From [Actinomadura] parvosata subsp. kistnae (lineage in GTDB: Bacteria > Actinomycetota > Actinomycetes > Streptosporangiales > Streptosporangiaceae), in NCBI RefSeq assembly GCF_900323885.1, contig NZ_OOHJ01000032.1, forward strand, positions 1-64,000: a DNA stretch of 64,000 bases, written 5' to 3'. The number at the start of each line of letters is the position of its first letter. Position 1 is the first letter of the stretch. Under the pieces are notes generated by a model. It ran no database searches. It was not told where the DNA came from and was given only the letters and a program-made list of their open reading frames with translations. Made by a program: the position numbers and the translations under genes. Below, piece after piece: positions 41,842 through 52,184 of the stretch.

Positions 41842-44800
41842 ATGCGACGATTTCTCACTGCCCTCTTACTCCCCGCCTTGTTACTGGCGCTGACGCCGGC
41901 TCCCGCCCACGCGACCGGCGCCCTCCACGGTTTCCGCGCCCTGCTGTTCACCAAGGCCGCGGGGTACGTGCACGACTCCATCCCGGCCGGCATCCAGATG
42001 GTGAACGAGCTGGCCGCCACCCATGACTTCGAGGTGGTGCAGAGCGCCGACTCCTCGGTGTTCAACGACACCGACCTGGCCACGTTCGACGTCCTGATCA
42101 TGCTGCAGAACTCCGGCATGGTGTGGGAGAACGACGCCCAGCGGCAGGCGCTGCAGAAGTTCGTCCGGTCGGGCAAGGGCGTCGTGGCCATCCACAACGC
42201 GCTCGACATGGGCATCGAGAACGAGTTCCCCTGGTGGGACGAGCTGGTCAACGGCGGCGCGCACATGCCGGCGCACTCTCCCGGCACCCTCCAAGGGCTG
42301 GCCAAGGTCGTCGACCGCGTGCACCCCTCCACCAAGAACCTCCCCCAGCGGTGGCGGCGCGCGGAGGAGTGGTACAACTTCGCGCCGAACCCGCGCGGCA
42401 ACGTGCACGTCCTGGTCGCCGCGGACGAGACGACCTACAACCCCGGATCCTCCGCCATGGGTCCTGACCACCCGATCTCCTGGTGCCGCCAGGCCGAGGG
42501 CGCCCGGGTGTGGGCCACCGCCATGGGGCACGAGCCGGCCGCCTACGCCGAGCCGGAGTTCCGCGAGCACGTCCTCGGCGGCGTCGAGTGGGCGGCCGGC
42601 GCCCAGCCGGGCGACTGCGGCGGCACCGTGTGGAGCAGCTTCGAGAAGGTCGCCCTGGACGACAACACCAGCAATCCGATGGAGCTGGACGTCGCCCCCG
42701 ACGGGCGGGTGTTCTACGTGCAGCGCCAGGGCGAGGTGAAGATCTACAAGCCCGACACCCACATGACCGTCACGGCCGCCACCCTCAACGTCTACACCGG
42801 CGGCGAGGACGGCCTGGTCGGCATGGAACTCGACCCGAAGTTCGCCCAGAACGGGTGGATCTATGTCTACTGGTCGCCTGCCGACAGCGCCCAGGACGTC
42901 AACCGGCTGTCCCGGTTCACCGTGCAGGGCGACACCATCGATCTGAGCACCGAGAAGAAGATCATCGAGGTTCCCGCCTATCGCGCCCGGACGTATCCCG
43001 AGCCCGGCCACACCGGCGGCGCGGTCGAGTTCGGCCCTGACGGCAGCCTCTACCTGGGCGTCGGCGACGACGTCCCGCCCAACCTGTCGCCCGACTGGCA
43101 GGGTTACGCGCCGCTCGACTGGCGGCCCGGCCAGCACATGCTGGACGCCGCCCGCACCGCGGGCAACACCAACGACCTGCGCGGCAAGATCCTGCGGATC
43201 AAGCCGAAGGGCGACGGCGGCTACGACATCCCGGAGGGCAACCTCTTCCCGCCGGGTACCGCGAAGACCCGGCCCGAGATCTATGCCATGGGCTTCCGCA
43301 ACCCCTTCCGGTTCACCGTGGACGCCAAGACGGGTTACCTGCACATGGCCGACTACGGCCCGGACCGGGGCGCCCCGCCACCGACCGCGGCCCCGAGGGC
43401 CTGGTGGAGTACAACGTCATCAAGAAGCCGGGCAACTTCGGCTGGCCGTTCTGCCACGGCGACAACCAGGCGTACGCGCCGTACAACCCGGACACCAAGG
43501 AGGTCGGCGCCAAGTTCGACTGCGCCGCCCCGGTCAACGAGTCGCCGAACAACACCGGCCTCACCGAGCTGCCGCCGATCGAGAAGCCGGTCATGTGGTA
43601 CGGCTACGGCACCTCCCCGGCCTTCCCCGAGCTCGGCTCGGGCGGCGCGGCGCCGATGAGCGGCCCCGTCTACCGCTACGACGCCGCCAACCCCTCGAAG
43701 ACCAAGTTCCCCGCCTACTTCGACGGCGTGAACTTCTTCTACGAGTGGGCGCGCCACTACGTCAAGGAGATCCACCTCGACTCCGACGACCAGGTCCTCA
43801 AGATCAACGACTTCCTGGGGACCACGCCCTTCCTCAAGCCGATGGACATGACCTTCGGCCCGGACGGCTCCATGTACCTGCTGGAGTGGGGCACCGACTT
43901 CGGCGGCGGCAACAACGACTCCGGCCTCTACCGGATCGACTACGCGGCCGGCGCCCGCTCGCCGGTGGCCAAGGCCACCTCCTCGCGGGTCGACGGCGTC
44001 ACCCCGCTGACCGTCGAGTTCGACGCCTCCGGCAGCTACGACCCCGACGGCGACTCCCTCACCTACGCCTGGGACTTCGACGGCGACGGCACCGTCGACT
44101 CCACCCAGGTCAAGGCCACCCACGTGTACGAGACCACCGGCCGGTTCACCGCCCAGCTCAAGGTGACCGACAGCACCGGCAAGGAGGGCTTCGCCAACAT
44201 CGAGATCACCGCCGGCAACAGCCGGCCGACGGTGACCATCGAGACCCCGCTGAACGGCACGCCGATCCAGTTCGGCCAGGACGTCCCGTACAAGATCAAG
44301 GTCACCGACCCCGAGGACGGCGAGATCGACTGCGCCAAGGTCTTCCTCAACCCGGCGCTCGGCCACGACGACCACGAGCACGAGACCGTGGAGATCCCCG
44401 GTTGCGAGGGTGTGGTCAACACCGGCGACCTCGGCGGCCACCCCGACGGCGCGAACCTGTTCTACGTCCTCAACGCCCACTACACCGACGGCTCGCGGGA
44501 AATGCCGCTCACCGGCCGCGCCAAGGCGGTCCTGCAGCCGATGCGCAAGCAGGCCGAGTTCTTCAACGCCCAGGCCGGCGTGCGGGTCATCGACGAGCCG
44601 GGCGCCGAGAGCGGCAAGCGCATCGGCGACATCAGCAACAACGACTGGATCTCGTTCACCCCGATGAACCTGCACGCCGTCAAGGGCGTGAACTACCGGC
44701 TGTCCAGCCCCACCGGCGGCGGGCTGATCGAGCTGCGCGCCGAGTCCCCCACCGGCCGGCTCCTGGCCAGCAGCTCCGTCCCCAGCACGGGGGGCTGGAA

Positions 44801-46463
44801 CAACTACCAGCAGACCCAGACCGTCCCGGTGGCGGCGGACGCGACCACCTCGACGCTCTACGTGGTGTTCAAGAACTCCGCCAACAACGCCTTCGACCTG
44901 GACGCCGTCCAGTTCGTGGGCGAGGCCCCGCCTCCGGCGATCGAGCCGGGCGTCTACACGGTCACCGCCCAGCACAGCGGCAAGAACGTGACCACGGAGA
45001 ACGCGTCGACCGCGGACAACGCCAAGCTCGTCCAGATGGGCGGCACCGAAGACCCCATCCAGCGGTGGGAGCTGATGACCGCGCCCGGCGGCTACCAGCT
45101 CAAGAACGCCGGCAGCGGCAAGTGTGCCGACGTTCCGGGCGGCACGGCCACGCCCGGCACCCAGCTGGTCCAGTGGACCTGCCACGCCGACGGCAGCGCG
45201 GACGCTCCCAACCAGTACTTCACCGTGGTCCCGACCGGCGGCGGCGAAGGGCTCTTCCAGATCGTCTCCGCCAAGACCGGGCTGTGCGTCGACATCAACG
45301 GGGTCTCCCAGGCCGACGGCGCCGCGGTGATCCAGTGGAACTGCTCGGCCGCGCCGAACCAGACGTTCCGCTTCACCAAGGCCGGCGGCGGCCCGGCCGA
45401 CCAGACCGCGCCGACCACCACGGCGAAGCAGAGCCCGGCCGAGCCGAACGGCAAGGACGGCTGGTACAGCGCCGCTCCCGTCGAGGTCACCCTGACCGCG
45501 GCGGACGAGGAGAACGGCAGCGGCGTGGCCGCCACCGAGTACCGCCTCGACGGCGGAGCCTGGAGCGCGTACAGCATGCCGCTCACGGTGAGCGGTGACG
45601 GGGCCCACACCCTGGAGTACCGCTCGCGGGACGGCGCGGGCAACGTCGAGCAGACCCGCTCGCTCACCCTCAAGATCGACACGACCGCTCCGCGGACCAC
45701 CGCCTCGTTCGCCCCGCCGGGCGAGAGCGGATGGAGCAAGGACTCGGTCCCGGTCGAGCTGGCCGCGCAGGACGCCCACTCCGGCGTCAAGCTCATCGAG
45801 TACGCGCTCGACGGCGGCGAGTGGACGGCGTACGCGGGAACGCCCGTGGTGGTCAACGGCGACGGTGAGCACGAACTGCGCTACCGCACGACCGACACGG
45901 CGGGCAACCGTGAGGAGGAGAAGGCGGCGGTGCTGAAGATCGACGGCACCAAGCCCATCCTGCTCGTGTCGGGCGTGGCCGACGGCGAGGTGTACGGCGA
46001 CTCCCAGGACGTGGTGATCACCTGGGAGGCGGTGGACGCCACCTCGGGCGTCCGCACCACGACCGGCACCCTCGACGGCGCCCCGCACACCTCGGGATCG
46101 GTGCTGCCGCTGTTCACCCAGACGCTGGCCGCGCACACGGTCGCGGTGACGTCAACGGACAACGCCGGCAACGCCGTGACCACGTCGGTGCGGTTCAACG
46201 TCACCACCTCGCTGCGGGACATGCAGAACCTGCTCGATCGGTTCCGGGCCACCAGCTGGCTGCCGGCGGCCGCACACGACAAGCTGACCAGGAAACTGAC
46301 CCAGGTCCGCAAGGCCGAGGCCTCAGGCAAGGACGACCGAGCGGTGCGGCTCCTCGGCGAGTTCAAGAAGCTCGTCGCGGACGGGAAGCTCGTCCCGCGC
46401 GCCGACGTACGCCAGGTGCTCACCCGCGACGCCGACAAGATGATCTCGGTCATCGGCGGCTGA
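41842..46463 (+). pseudogene. giant secreted ThuA / sugar dehydrogenase / PKD / lectin / FIMAH protein, one frameshift
   Basis: This is about 1540 residues in two frames. Frame 1 starts at ATG 41842 with a signal peptide (MRRFLTALLLPALLLALTPA). It has a ThuA-like domain (FRALLFTKAAGYVHDSIPAG ... GVVAIHNALDMG) and the first half of a glucose/sorbosone dehydrogenase beta-propeller (GGEDGLVGMELDPKFAQNGW, ILRIKPKGDGGYDIP). Near 43373 the frame slips by one base in a short C-run, and homology continues without loss (RGPEGLVEYNVIKKPGNFGW). A PKD domain (FDASGSYDPDGDSLTYAWDF), a carbohydrate-binding module, a ricin-type lectin, two OmpL47-like Ig repeats and a C-terminal FIMAH-like helical domain follow. 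One extra C would restore a full gene, so a sequencing error or very recent loss is likely. Confidence 0.8.
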
Positions 46464-46482
46464 CCACCGAACACCCTCAAAG

Positions 46483-46513
46483 GCCGCTGCCCCGCTCCGA
46501 GCGGGGCAGCGGC
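46483..46513. terminator. strong hairpin terminator between convergent genes
   Basis: GCCGCTGCCCCGCTC (46483-46497) and GAGCGGGGCAGCGGC (46499-46513) are perfectly complementary 15-bp arms around one central base. It lies between the ThuA gene end (46463) and the convergent ferredoxin reductase end (46566), so it probably serves both. Confidence 0.82.
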
Positions 46514-46565
46514 ACCGGCGTGCTGTCACGCGCGGCGCCGGCCGGGCAGCGTTCGTACGGGCCCG

Positions 46566-47840
46566 TCATGGACCGCGCAACTCCATGGTGTCGGCGCGCT
46601 GTGCGGCGGCGAGGTGCTCCTTCAGCGGCAGAGCGGTGTCCCCGGCCGTCGTCCGTGGCAGGGAGATGCCCTCGGCGAGAGCCCGGCGGACGGCGAGGAA
46701 GTCGGCGGGGCTGTTGACGCACTCGGCGGCGACCAGCCGTGAGCCGCGGTAGCGCAGCGCCGTGTGCTGTCCCGGGCGCCGGCCGGGACGGAGGACGACC
46801 TCGTCGTCCGGGCGGGCCAGCCCGGCGATCTGCAGCTTGAGCCTTCCCTGGTCGGACCAGAACCAGGGGACGCCGCGGTAGGGGCGGTCCAGGCCGGCCA
46901 GCGTGGCGGCGGCCGAGGTGGCCTGCTCGACGGCGTTGTCGACGCTCTCCAGCCGCAGCCGTGAAGCGTCGTGCGACCAGGGGGACGGGTCGGGCGGGTT
47001 CGCGCAGTCGCCTATGGCGATGGTGCGGCCGTCGGAGGCCAGGGAGCGGGCGTCCACGACGATGCCGTCGTCGCAGCGCAGCCCGGCGGCGCGGGCCAGC
47101 TCGTCGCGGGGCCGGGCGCCCACGCCGACCACGACGAGGTCCGCGGGCAGTTCCGCGCCGTCGTCCAGCTCCACCGCGGCGACCGCCCCGTCCGTGCCGC
47201 GCAGGCGGACGGGGCGCAGTCCGGTGCGGACCTGTATGCCGGCGGCGCGGTGCGCGGTCGCGACGATGTCGGCCGTGGCCGTGCTGACGACGCGGTTCAT
47301 CAGGGCGGGCGCGGCTTCGACCACGGTCGCCGGAATGCCGGCCGCGGCGGCGGTGGCGGCCACCTCCAGGCCGATGAAGCCGCCGCCGATGACGACCACG
47401 GCGGTGGCGGTGGCCAGGCGCCCGGCGAGGGCCTGTGCGTCGCGGACGTCGCGGAGCGACAGCACGCCGTCGAGGCCCGCGCCCTCGATCGGCAGGCGGC
47501 GGGGGCGCGCGCCGGTGGCCAGCACCAGCCGGTCGAACCTCCAGCGGTGGCCGGTGGCGGAGGTGGCCGTGCCCGTGCCGTCGCCGGCGAGGTCGATCCG
47601 GTCGATGTGCTCCCCGGTCACCAGGTCGATGCGTTTGTCCGCGTAGAAGGCGGCGCTGCGCAGCGCGAGGGAGGCGAGCGGGGCCTCGCCTTTGAGGAAC
47701 GCCTTCGACAGCGGGGGCCGGGCGTAGGGGGCGTGCGGTTCCTGGCCGACGAGGGTGATGGGGCCTTCCCAGCCCAGGTCCCGGGCGCTGCCGGCGAGCT
47801 GCACGCCGGCCTGGCCGGCGCCCACGATGAGCAGGTTCAC
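46566..47840 (-). CDS. ferredoxin reductase (putidaredoxin reductase-like)
   Basis: This 424-aa FAD/NAD(P)H enzyme passes electrons to the ferredoxin encoded next to it. The FAD motif is NLLIVGAGQAGVQLAGSARD (GxGxxG). ARPPLSKAFLKG is the family signature, LATGARPRRLPIEG follows, the NAD motif is VVVIGGGFIGLEVAATAAAA, and the C-terminal FAD contact is RTIAIGDCANPP with a reductase tail WFWSDQGRLKLQIAGL. GTG 47840 overlaps the ferredoxin stop (GTGA). It is the last gene of the eight-gene P450 operon. Confidence 0.93.
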   Translation of the reverse strand: MNLLIVGAGQAGVQLAGSARDLGWEGPITLVGQEPHAPYARPPLSKAFLKGEAPLASLALRSAAFYADKRIDLVTGEHIDRIDLAGDGTGTATSATGHRWRFDRLVLATGARPRRLPIEGAGLDGVLSLRDVRDAQALAGRLATATAVVVIGGGFIGLEVAATAAAAGIPATVVEAAPALMNRVVSTATADIVATAHRAAGIQVRTGLRPVRLRGTDGAVAAVELDDGAELPADLVVVGVGARPRDELARAAGLRCDDGIVVDARSLASDGRTIAIGDCANPPDPSPWSHDASRLRLESVDNAVEQATSAAATLAGLDRPYRGVPWFWSDQGRLKLQIAGLARPDDEVVLRPGRRPGQHTALRYRGSRLVAAECVNSPADFLAVRRALAEGISLPRTTAGDTALPLKEHLAAAQRADTMELRGP

Positions 47841-48178
47841 AGCTGGGCTTCCGGGACGGTCACGTGGACCTCCTGGCCGTCGCGCAGGATGAGCTGGCAG
47901 GACAGGCGGGAGTTGTCCTGGCGTTCGGTGGCGGCGCAGTCGAGCATCTCGTCCTCGTCGTCGCCGACGGGGGCGAAGTCGTCGGCGTTCTCCTCGGCCA
48001 GGAAGACGTGGCAGGTCGCGCACGACAGCGAGCCGCCGCACTGCCCGACGATGCCGGAGACGCCGTTGCGGACGGCGGTCTGCATGACCGAGTCACCGGC
48101 GGCCGCTTCGATCACGTCCTGGCGGCCGTCGGGCTGGGTGTAGAACACTTTCGGCAAGGTGCTGTTCCTCGCGTTCAC
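47837..48178 (-). CDS. [2Fe-2S] ferredoxin, putidaredoxin/adrenodoxin type
   Basis: This 113-aa ferredoxin has the cluster motif C-x5-C-x2-C in GQCGGSLSCATCHVFL, with the fourth Cys in NSRLSCQLIL. The acidic EENADDFAPVGDDEDEMLDC region is the usual docking face for reductase and P450. GTG 48178 overlaps the P450 stop (GTGA). With the P450 and reductase it forms a complete class I electron chain of the P450cam kind, less common in actinomycetes than 3Fe-4S ferredoxins. Confidence 0.93.
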   Translation of the reverse strand: MNARNSTLPKVFYTQPDGRQDVIEAAAGDSVMQTAVRNGVSGIVGQCGGSLSCATCHVFLAEENADDFAPVGDDEDEMLDCAATERQDNSRLSCQLILRDGQEVHVTVPEAQL

Positions 48179-49395
48179 CAGGTGACGGGCAGGTCGGTCA
48201 TCGGCTGGGTCAGCACGTCGTGGCGGACCACGGGCTCGCCCGCCAGCCGCAGTCGTGGCAGCCGCTTGAAGATCTCGGCCAGGCCGACCTGCAGCTCCAT
48301 GCGGGCCAGCGGCGCGCCGAGGCAGTGGTGCATGCCGTAGCTGAGCATCAGGTGCGGGTTGTCGGTCCTGGTGATGTCGAAGCGGCCCGGGTCCGGTACG
48401 ACGTCGGGGTCGTGGTTGGCGGCGCCCGGGTCCATGCTGACCGCTTCCCCGGCGGCTATCAGCTGCCCGTCGATGACCACGTCCTCCGTCGCGACGAACG
48501 GCACCAGGCCGCCTCCGCCTCCTACGGGGCCGCCCATCATGAAGCCGCCGTGGCGCAGCACCTCTTCGGCGGCCGTGGGTGCCAGGCCGTCCGGGTCGGT
48601 CAGGAACAGCTCCCGCTGCTCGTCGGAGCGCAGCAGCGACAACACGCCGGTGGTCAGGAAGTTGGCGGTGTTGTCGAAGCCCCCGACGATGAGCAGGAAC
48701 GCGATGGGCAGGATCTCGGCGTCGGTGAGCGTCTCGTCGCGCTCGTGGGCGTGGGCCAGGGAGCTGAGCAGGTCGTCGCGGGGTTCGGCCCGCCGCTTGG
48801 CGATCAGGTCGGTCATGTACGCGGCCAGCTCGCCCATGTCGGCGGCGATCTCCTGCTCGGACTTCCCGGCCACCGACAGGGTGGAGGAGCTCCACCGCTC
48901 GAACTTCTCCCGGTCCGACGAGGGCACGCCCAGCAGCGAGCTGAGCATCTCGATGGGCAGCGGCACCGCGTACTCGGCGACGAGGTTGCGCACGCCGCCC
49001 CGCGCGATCATGCCGTCGATCAGCTCGCCTGCGAAGGCGACCGCCGAGTCGCGCATGTCGCGCACGCGCCGCGGCGAGATCGCCTTCTGCACCAGCTTGC
49101 GCAGCCTGGTGTGCTGGGGCGGGTCCTCGAACTGCAGCGTCGTGCGCAGGAAGTCGGGGAAGGGCACGAAGAACGGCACCTCCCGCTCCCCCGTGCGGAA
49201 CGGCTCGCGCACGAAGCGCCGGTCGCTGAGCATCTGCCGGGCCGCCCGGTTGCGGTGCACGATCCAGACGTCGCCGCCGTACGGCATGGTGACCTTGGTC
49301 ATGGGGCGGTCGGCCATGAGGCGCCGCAGGTGTTCCACGGCCTCGGCCGGGGGCCGGGGCGCGAAGGGGAACTCGATGGGGGTGGTGGTCATCAT
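48175..49395 (-). CDS. cytochrome P450 with Asp-Asn I-helix (P450cin-like)
   Basis: This 406-aa bacterial P450 has the ExxR motif EEVLR and the heme-Cys loop LSYGMHHCLGAPLAR. The I-helix reads LLIVGGFDNTANFL. Aligned with P450cam (GGLDTVVNFL), Asp241 matches the conserved acid, but Asn242 replaces the proton-relay Thr252. P450cin (CYP176A1), a 1,8-cineole hydroxylase, is known to have Asp-Asn here. The heme loop also differs from the FGxGxHxCLG consensus, with Leu at the Phe position and Ser at the next Gly. It lies between an SDR and its ferredoxin in one operon. The substrate is inferred to be a small lipophilic ring compound. Confidence 0.93.
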   Translation of the reverse strand: MMTTTPIEFPFAPRPPAEAVEHLRRLMADRPMTKVTMPYGGDVWIVHRNRAARQMLSDRRFVREPFRTGEREVPFFVPFPDFLRTTLQFEDPPQHTRLRKLVQKAISPRRVRDMRDSAVAFAGELIDGMIARGGVRNLVAEYAVPLPIEMLSSLLGVPSSDREKFERWSSSTLSVAGKSEQEIAADMGELAAYMTDLIAKRRAEPRDDLLSSLAHAHERDETLTDAEILPIAFLLIVGGFDNTANFLTTGVLSLLRSDEQRELFLTDPDGLAPTAAEEVLRHGGFMMGGPVGGGGGLVPFVATEDVVIDGQLIAAGEAVSMDPGAANHDPDVVPDPGRFDITRTDNPHLMLSYGMHHCLGAPLARMELQVGLAEIFKRLPRLRLAGEPVVRHDVLTQPMTDLPVTW

Positions 49396-50315
49396 CTCTC
49401 CGTCGAGGTCAGGGTGATGGTTTCCGGTCGCGCCTGCGGGGTGAGGGCCATGATGTCGCCGAACCGTTCGGCCACCGTCTCGATGGTCAGGCCGGGCTCG
49501 TGGATGCCCTCGGTGGTGACGACGGCGAGCCGGTTGACGGTGCCGCCTGCGGCGTTGAAGACCTCGCCGCTCACCCGGCAGGAGGGGTGGGTGAGGTAGG
49601 CGGCCACGGGGGCCACGTGCTCGGGCAGGAGCTGGGTGCGCAGGTACTGCATGACGTCGGGGGACAGCGAGTCGGCCGAGTTCTCGGCCATGCGGGTGCC
49701 GGCTCCGGGCGCCAGGGCGTTGACCAGCACGCCGTGCGGGGCGCCCTCGATGGCGAGGTTGCGGGTGAGGGCGAAGACGGCCCCCTTGGAGCTGCCGTAG
49801 TGGGTCATCAGCGGGTTGCCGAGCATCGCGGCGGAGACCGTGTTGACCACCCGGCCGGTGCCGGAGGCGATCAGGTGCGGCCAGGCGGCGCGGCAGAGGT
49901 ACAGCGAGCCGAAGAAGTGCACGTCGAGGTGGCGCCGGTACTCCTCGATCGGGATCTCGTCGAAGTGCCCGGTCCGGACGATGCCGGCGTTGTTGACCAC
50001 CGCGTCGAGCCGGCCGTACGCGGCCAGGGCGGCTTCGACCACGGCGGCGGCGCCGTCCTCGGTGGCGACGTCGGCGCGGCAGGCGACGGCTCGCCCGCCG
50101 GCGGCGCGGATCTCGGCGGCGACGCCGGCGGCCGGGTCGTCGCCGTCGATGCCGGAGCCGTCCACGCGGGCGCCGAGGTCGGCGACGACGACGGCGGCGC
50201 CGCGGGCGGCCAGCAGCAGGGCGTGCGCCCGGCCGATGCCGCGCCCCGCGCCGGTCACGACGACGACGCGGTCATGGAAGGAAAGCAGGTCCACAGTGGA
50301 TCCCTTCTCGGTCAT
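49392..50315 (-). CDS. SDR family oxidoreductase
   Basis: This 307-aa short-chain dehydrogenase has the cofactor motif VVVTGAGRGIGRAHALLLAA, the long loop with GSGIDGDDPAAGVAAEI typical of the multifunctional/17-beta-HSD-like branch, NNAGIVRTG, and the active site YGSSKG (Tyr-x-x-x-Lys) preceded by Ser. The C-terminus is extended (about 50 residues) beyond the usual length. ATG 50315 overlaps the SMP-30 stop, and its stop overlaps the P450 start. It may oxidise the alcohol made by the P450. Confidence 0.9.
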   Translation of the reverse strand: MTEKGSTVDLLSFHDRVVVVTGAGRGIGRAHALLLAARGAAVVVADLGARVDGSGIDGDDPAAGVAAEIRAAGGRAVACRADVATEDGAAAVVEAALAAYGRLDAVVNNAGIVRTGHFDEIPIEEYRRHLDVHFFGSLYLCRAAWPHLIASGTGRVVNTVSAAMLGNPLMTHYGSSKGAVFALTRNLAIEGAPHGVLVNALAPGAGTRMAENSADSLSPDVMQYLRTQLLPEHVAPVAAYLTHPSCRVSGEVFNAAGGTVNRLAVVTTEGIHEPGLTIETVAERFGDIMALTPQARPETITLTSTER

Positions 50316-51223
50316 GGGCGGTTCGCCCCGCCGCTCGCCCGGACCGGGACCTGCCAGATGGTGCCGCGGCGGTTGCGCCGGGACTCCTCCCAGTCCATGA
50401 CGTCCAGGCCGGCGCAGATGTACAGGGTGCGCCGGTCGGCGCCGCCGAGCACGCAGGCGGGCGGCAGGGCCGCGGCGGGGTCGAAGGGCACCACGTCGGT
50501 GATGGCGCCGCCGTCGGCGAAGCGCGCGACGGCCACCCCGGGCATTCCTGCCCAGACCCCGCCGTCGTCGTCCAGGCAGATGCCGTCCGGCAAGGAGGGC
50601 GTCTCGGCGAAGACGCGCCGGCCGGTCAGGCGGCCGTACTTGTCGCGGTCCAGCACGGTGATGCGGTTGGCGAACGCCTCGGCGGTCAGCACCCGGCTGC
50701 CGTCGGCGGTGATCGCGATGCCGTTCGCGCCGGACATGCCGCCCAGGTCGGTCAGGGCGTGTGCGGTGCCGGCGCGCTCCACGACCAGCAGCGGCGAGTC
50801 GCGCGGCTCCTCCCCCTGGAACAGCTCGAAGCCGAGCTGGGTGACGTAGGCGCGGCCGTCGCCGTCCACGACCATGTCGTTGATCGGCCCGCTCGCCAGC
50901 CCCCGCAGGTCGGCGTGGACGGTGACCTGCTCGCCGTCGAAGGCCAGGACGAGCCGCTCGTGCATGGAGGTGACGATCAGCCTGCCGTCGGGCAGCCAGC
51001 CGAACCCGCCGGGGATGACCTCGGTGCCGTTGACCGACGTGCGCCGCGACAGGTCCAGGACGGTGTGCGGGGTGCCGTCGTCGTCCAGGCGGACGATGCG
51101 GTGCGCGTACATGTCGCTGAACCACAGCGCGCCGTCGTGCCAGCGCGGGCATTCGGCCCAGGTGTAGCCGCTCGACAGCTGTTCGGCGGCCAGCACGCGG
51201 GCGTCTGCGAACGGATCGGCCAC
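50312..51223 (-). CDS. SMP-30/gluconolactonase-family lactonase
   Basis: This 303-aa six-bladed beta-propeller has ECPRWHDGALWFSDMYAHRI (Glu metal ligand), GPINDMVVDGDGRAYV (Asn and Asp ligands) and SLPDGICLDDDGGVWAGM (catalytic-type Asp), the divalent-metal site of SMP-30 lactonases. It starts at GTG 51223, 13 nt after the esterase stop. In this operon it is a good candidate for opening the lactone produced by a Baeyer-Villiger step. Confidence 0.9.
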   Translation of the reverse strand: MADPFADARVLAAEQLSSGYTWAECPRWHDGALWFSDMYAHRIVRLDDDGTPHTVLDLSRRTSVNGTEVIPGGFGWLPDGRLIVTSMHERLVLAFDGEQVTVHADLRGLASGPINDMVVDGDGRAYVTQLGFELFQGEEPRDSPLLVVERAGTAHALTDLGGMSGANGIAITADGSRVLTAEAFANRITVLDRDKYGRLTGRRVFAETPSLPDGICLDDDGGVWAGMPGVAVARFADGGAITDVVPFDPAAALPPACVLGGADRRTLYICAGLDVMDWEESRRNRRGTIWQVPVRASGGANRP

Positions 51224-51236
51224 GGGTTCTCCTACG

Positions 51237-52184
51237 TCAGAAGGGCAGCGGGTGGGCGAACTTGGCGCGCAGCAGCGCGCCGATCTCGGCGACGGCGAGC
51301 CGGCCTCGGGCGAGGTGGTCCGACTGGGCGAGGAAGCCGTGGTAGGTGCCGGGGTAGCGGGTGTGGGTGGTCTGGACGCCGGCCTCGCGCAGCCGGCGGG
51401 CGTAGCGCTCGCCCCAGTCCCTGATCGGGTCGCACGCGGCCGTCACCACGATGGCCGGCGGCAGCCCGCTCAGGTCGGCGGCGTAGGCGGGGATGCGGTA
51501 GGGGCTGTCCGGGTGGCCCTGCCCGGCGTCGGCGTTCTCGTTGAGGAACAGGACGTCGTCCCGGCTGAGGATCGGCGCCCGCGCGTACCGCGCCATCGAC
51601 CGGGCGGCCAGGTCCCGGTCGAGGCCGGGGTAGGCGAGCACCTGGCAGCTGATCGCCGGTCCGCCCCGGTCCCGCGCGGCCAGGGCGACCGCCGCCGCGA
51701 GGGTGCCGCCCGCGCTGTCGCCGGCGACGGCCAGCCTGTCCGGGTCGATGTGCAGGTCGGCGGCGTGTTCGGCGGTCCAGACGGTGGCGGTGTAGGCGTC
51801 GTCGAACTGGGCGGGGGGCGGCGACTCGGGCGCGAGGTGGTATCCGACCGACACCACCGTGGCGCCGCTGTGCCGGGCCAGGTGCCTGGCCAGCGGCTCG
51901 AAGGAGTGGTTGGAGCCCAGGCACATACCGCCGCCGTGGAAGTAGACGAGCACCGGTGCGCGCTCGTCGAGGGTGGGGCGGTGGACGCGCAGCGGGATCT
52001 CCCCCCACGGCCCGTCGATCAGATGGTCCTGGGTGACGGCCATGACGGGCAGGTCCGCGGGCAGCGGCATCGTCTCCATGGCGTGGCGGATCGCGGCCAG
52101 GCCGCGCTCGCGCATGGGCGGCACGCCGGCCAGGGCGGCGGCGATGGCGGCGGCGTCCGGGTCCAGCTCGGCGGGCGAGGTCAT
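51237..52184 (-). CDS. alpha/beta hydrolase (HSL-type esterase)
   Basis: This 315-aa hormone-sensitive-lipase-type esterase has the oxyanion motif YFHGGGMCLGSN, the nucleophile elbow GDSAGG (catalytic Ser), the acid in ACDPIRDWGERYA, and the His in YPGTYHGFLAQS. ATG 52184 overlaps the SDR stop (ATGA). It likely hydrolyses an ester or lactone of the pathway. Confidence 0.92.
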   Translation of the reverse strand: MTSPAELDPDAAAIAAALAGVPPMRERGLAAIRHAMETMPLPADLPVMAVTQDHLIDGPWGEIPLRVHRPTLDERAPVLVYFHGGGMCLGSNHSFEPLARHLARHSGATVVSVGYHLAPESPPPAQFDDAYTATVWTAEHAADLHIDPDRLAVAGDSAGGTLAAAVALAARDRGGPAISCQVLAYPGLDRDLAARSMARYARAPILSRDDVLFLNENADAGQGHPDSPYRIPAYAADLSGLPPAIVVTAACDPIRDWGERYARRLREAGVQTTHTRYPGTYHGFLAQSDHLARGRLAVAEIGALLRAKFAHPLPF

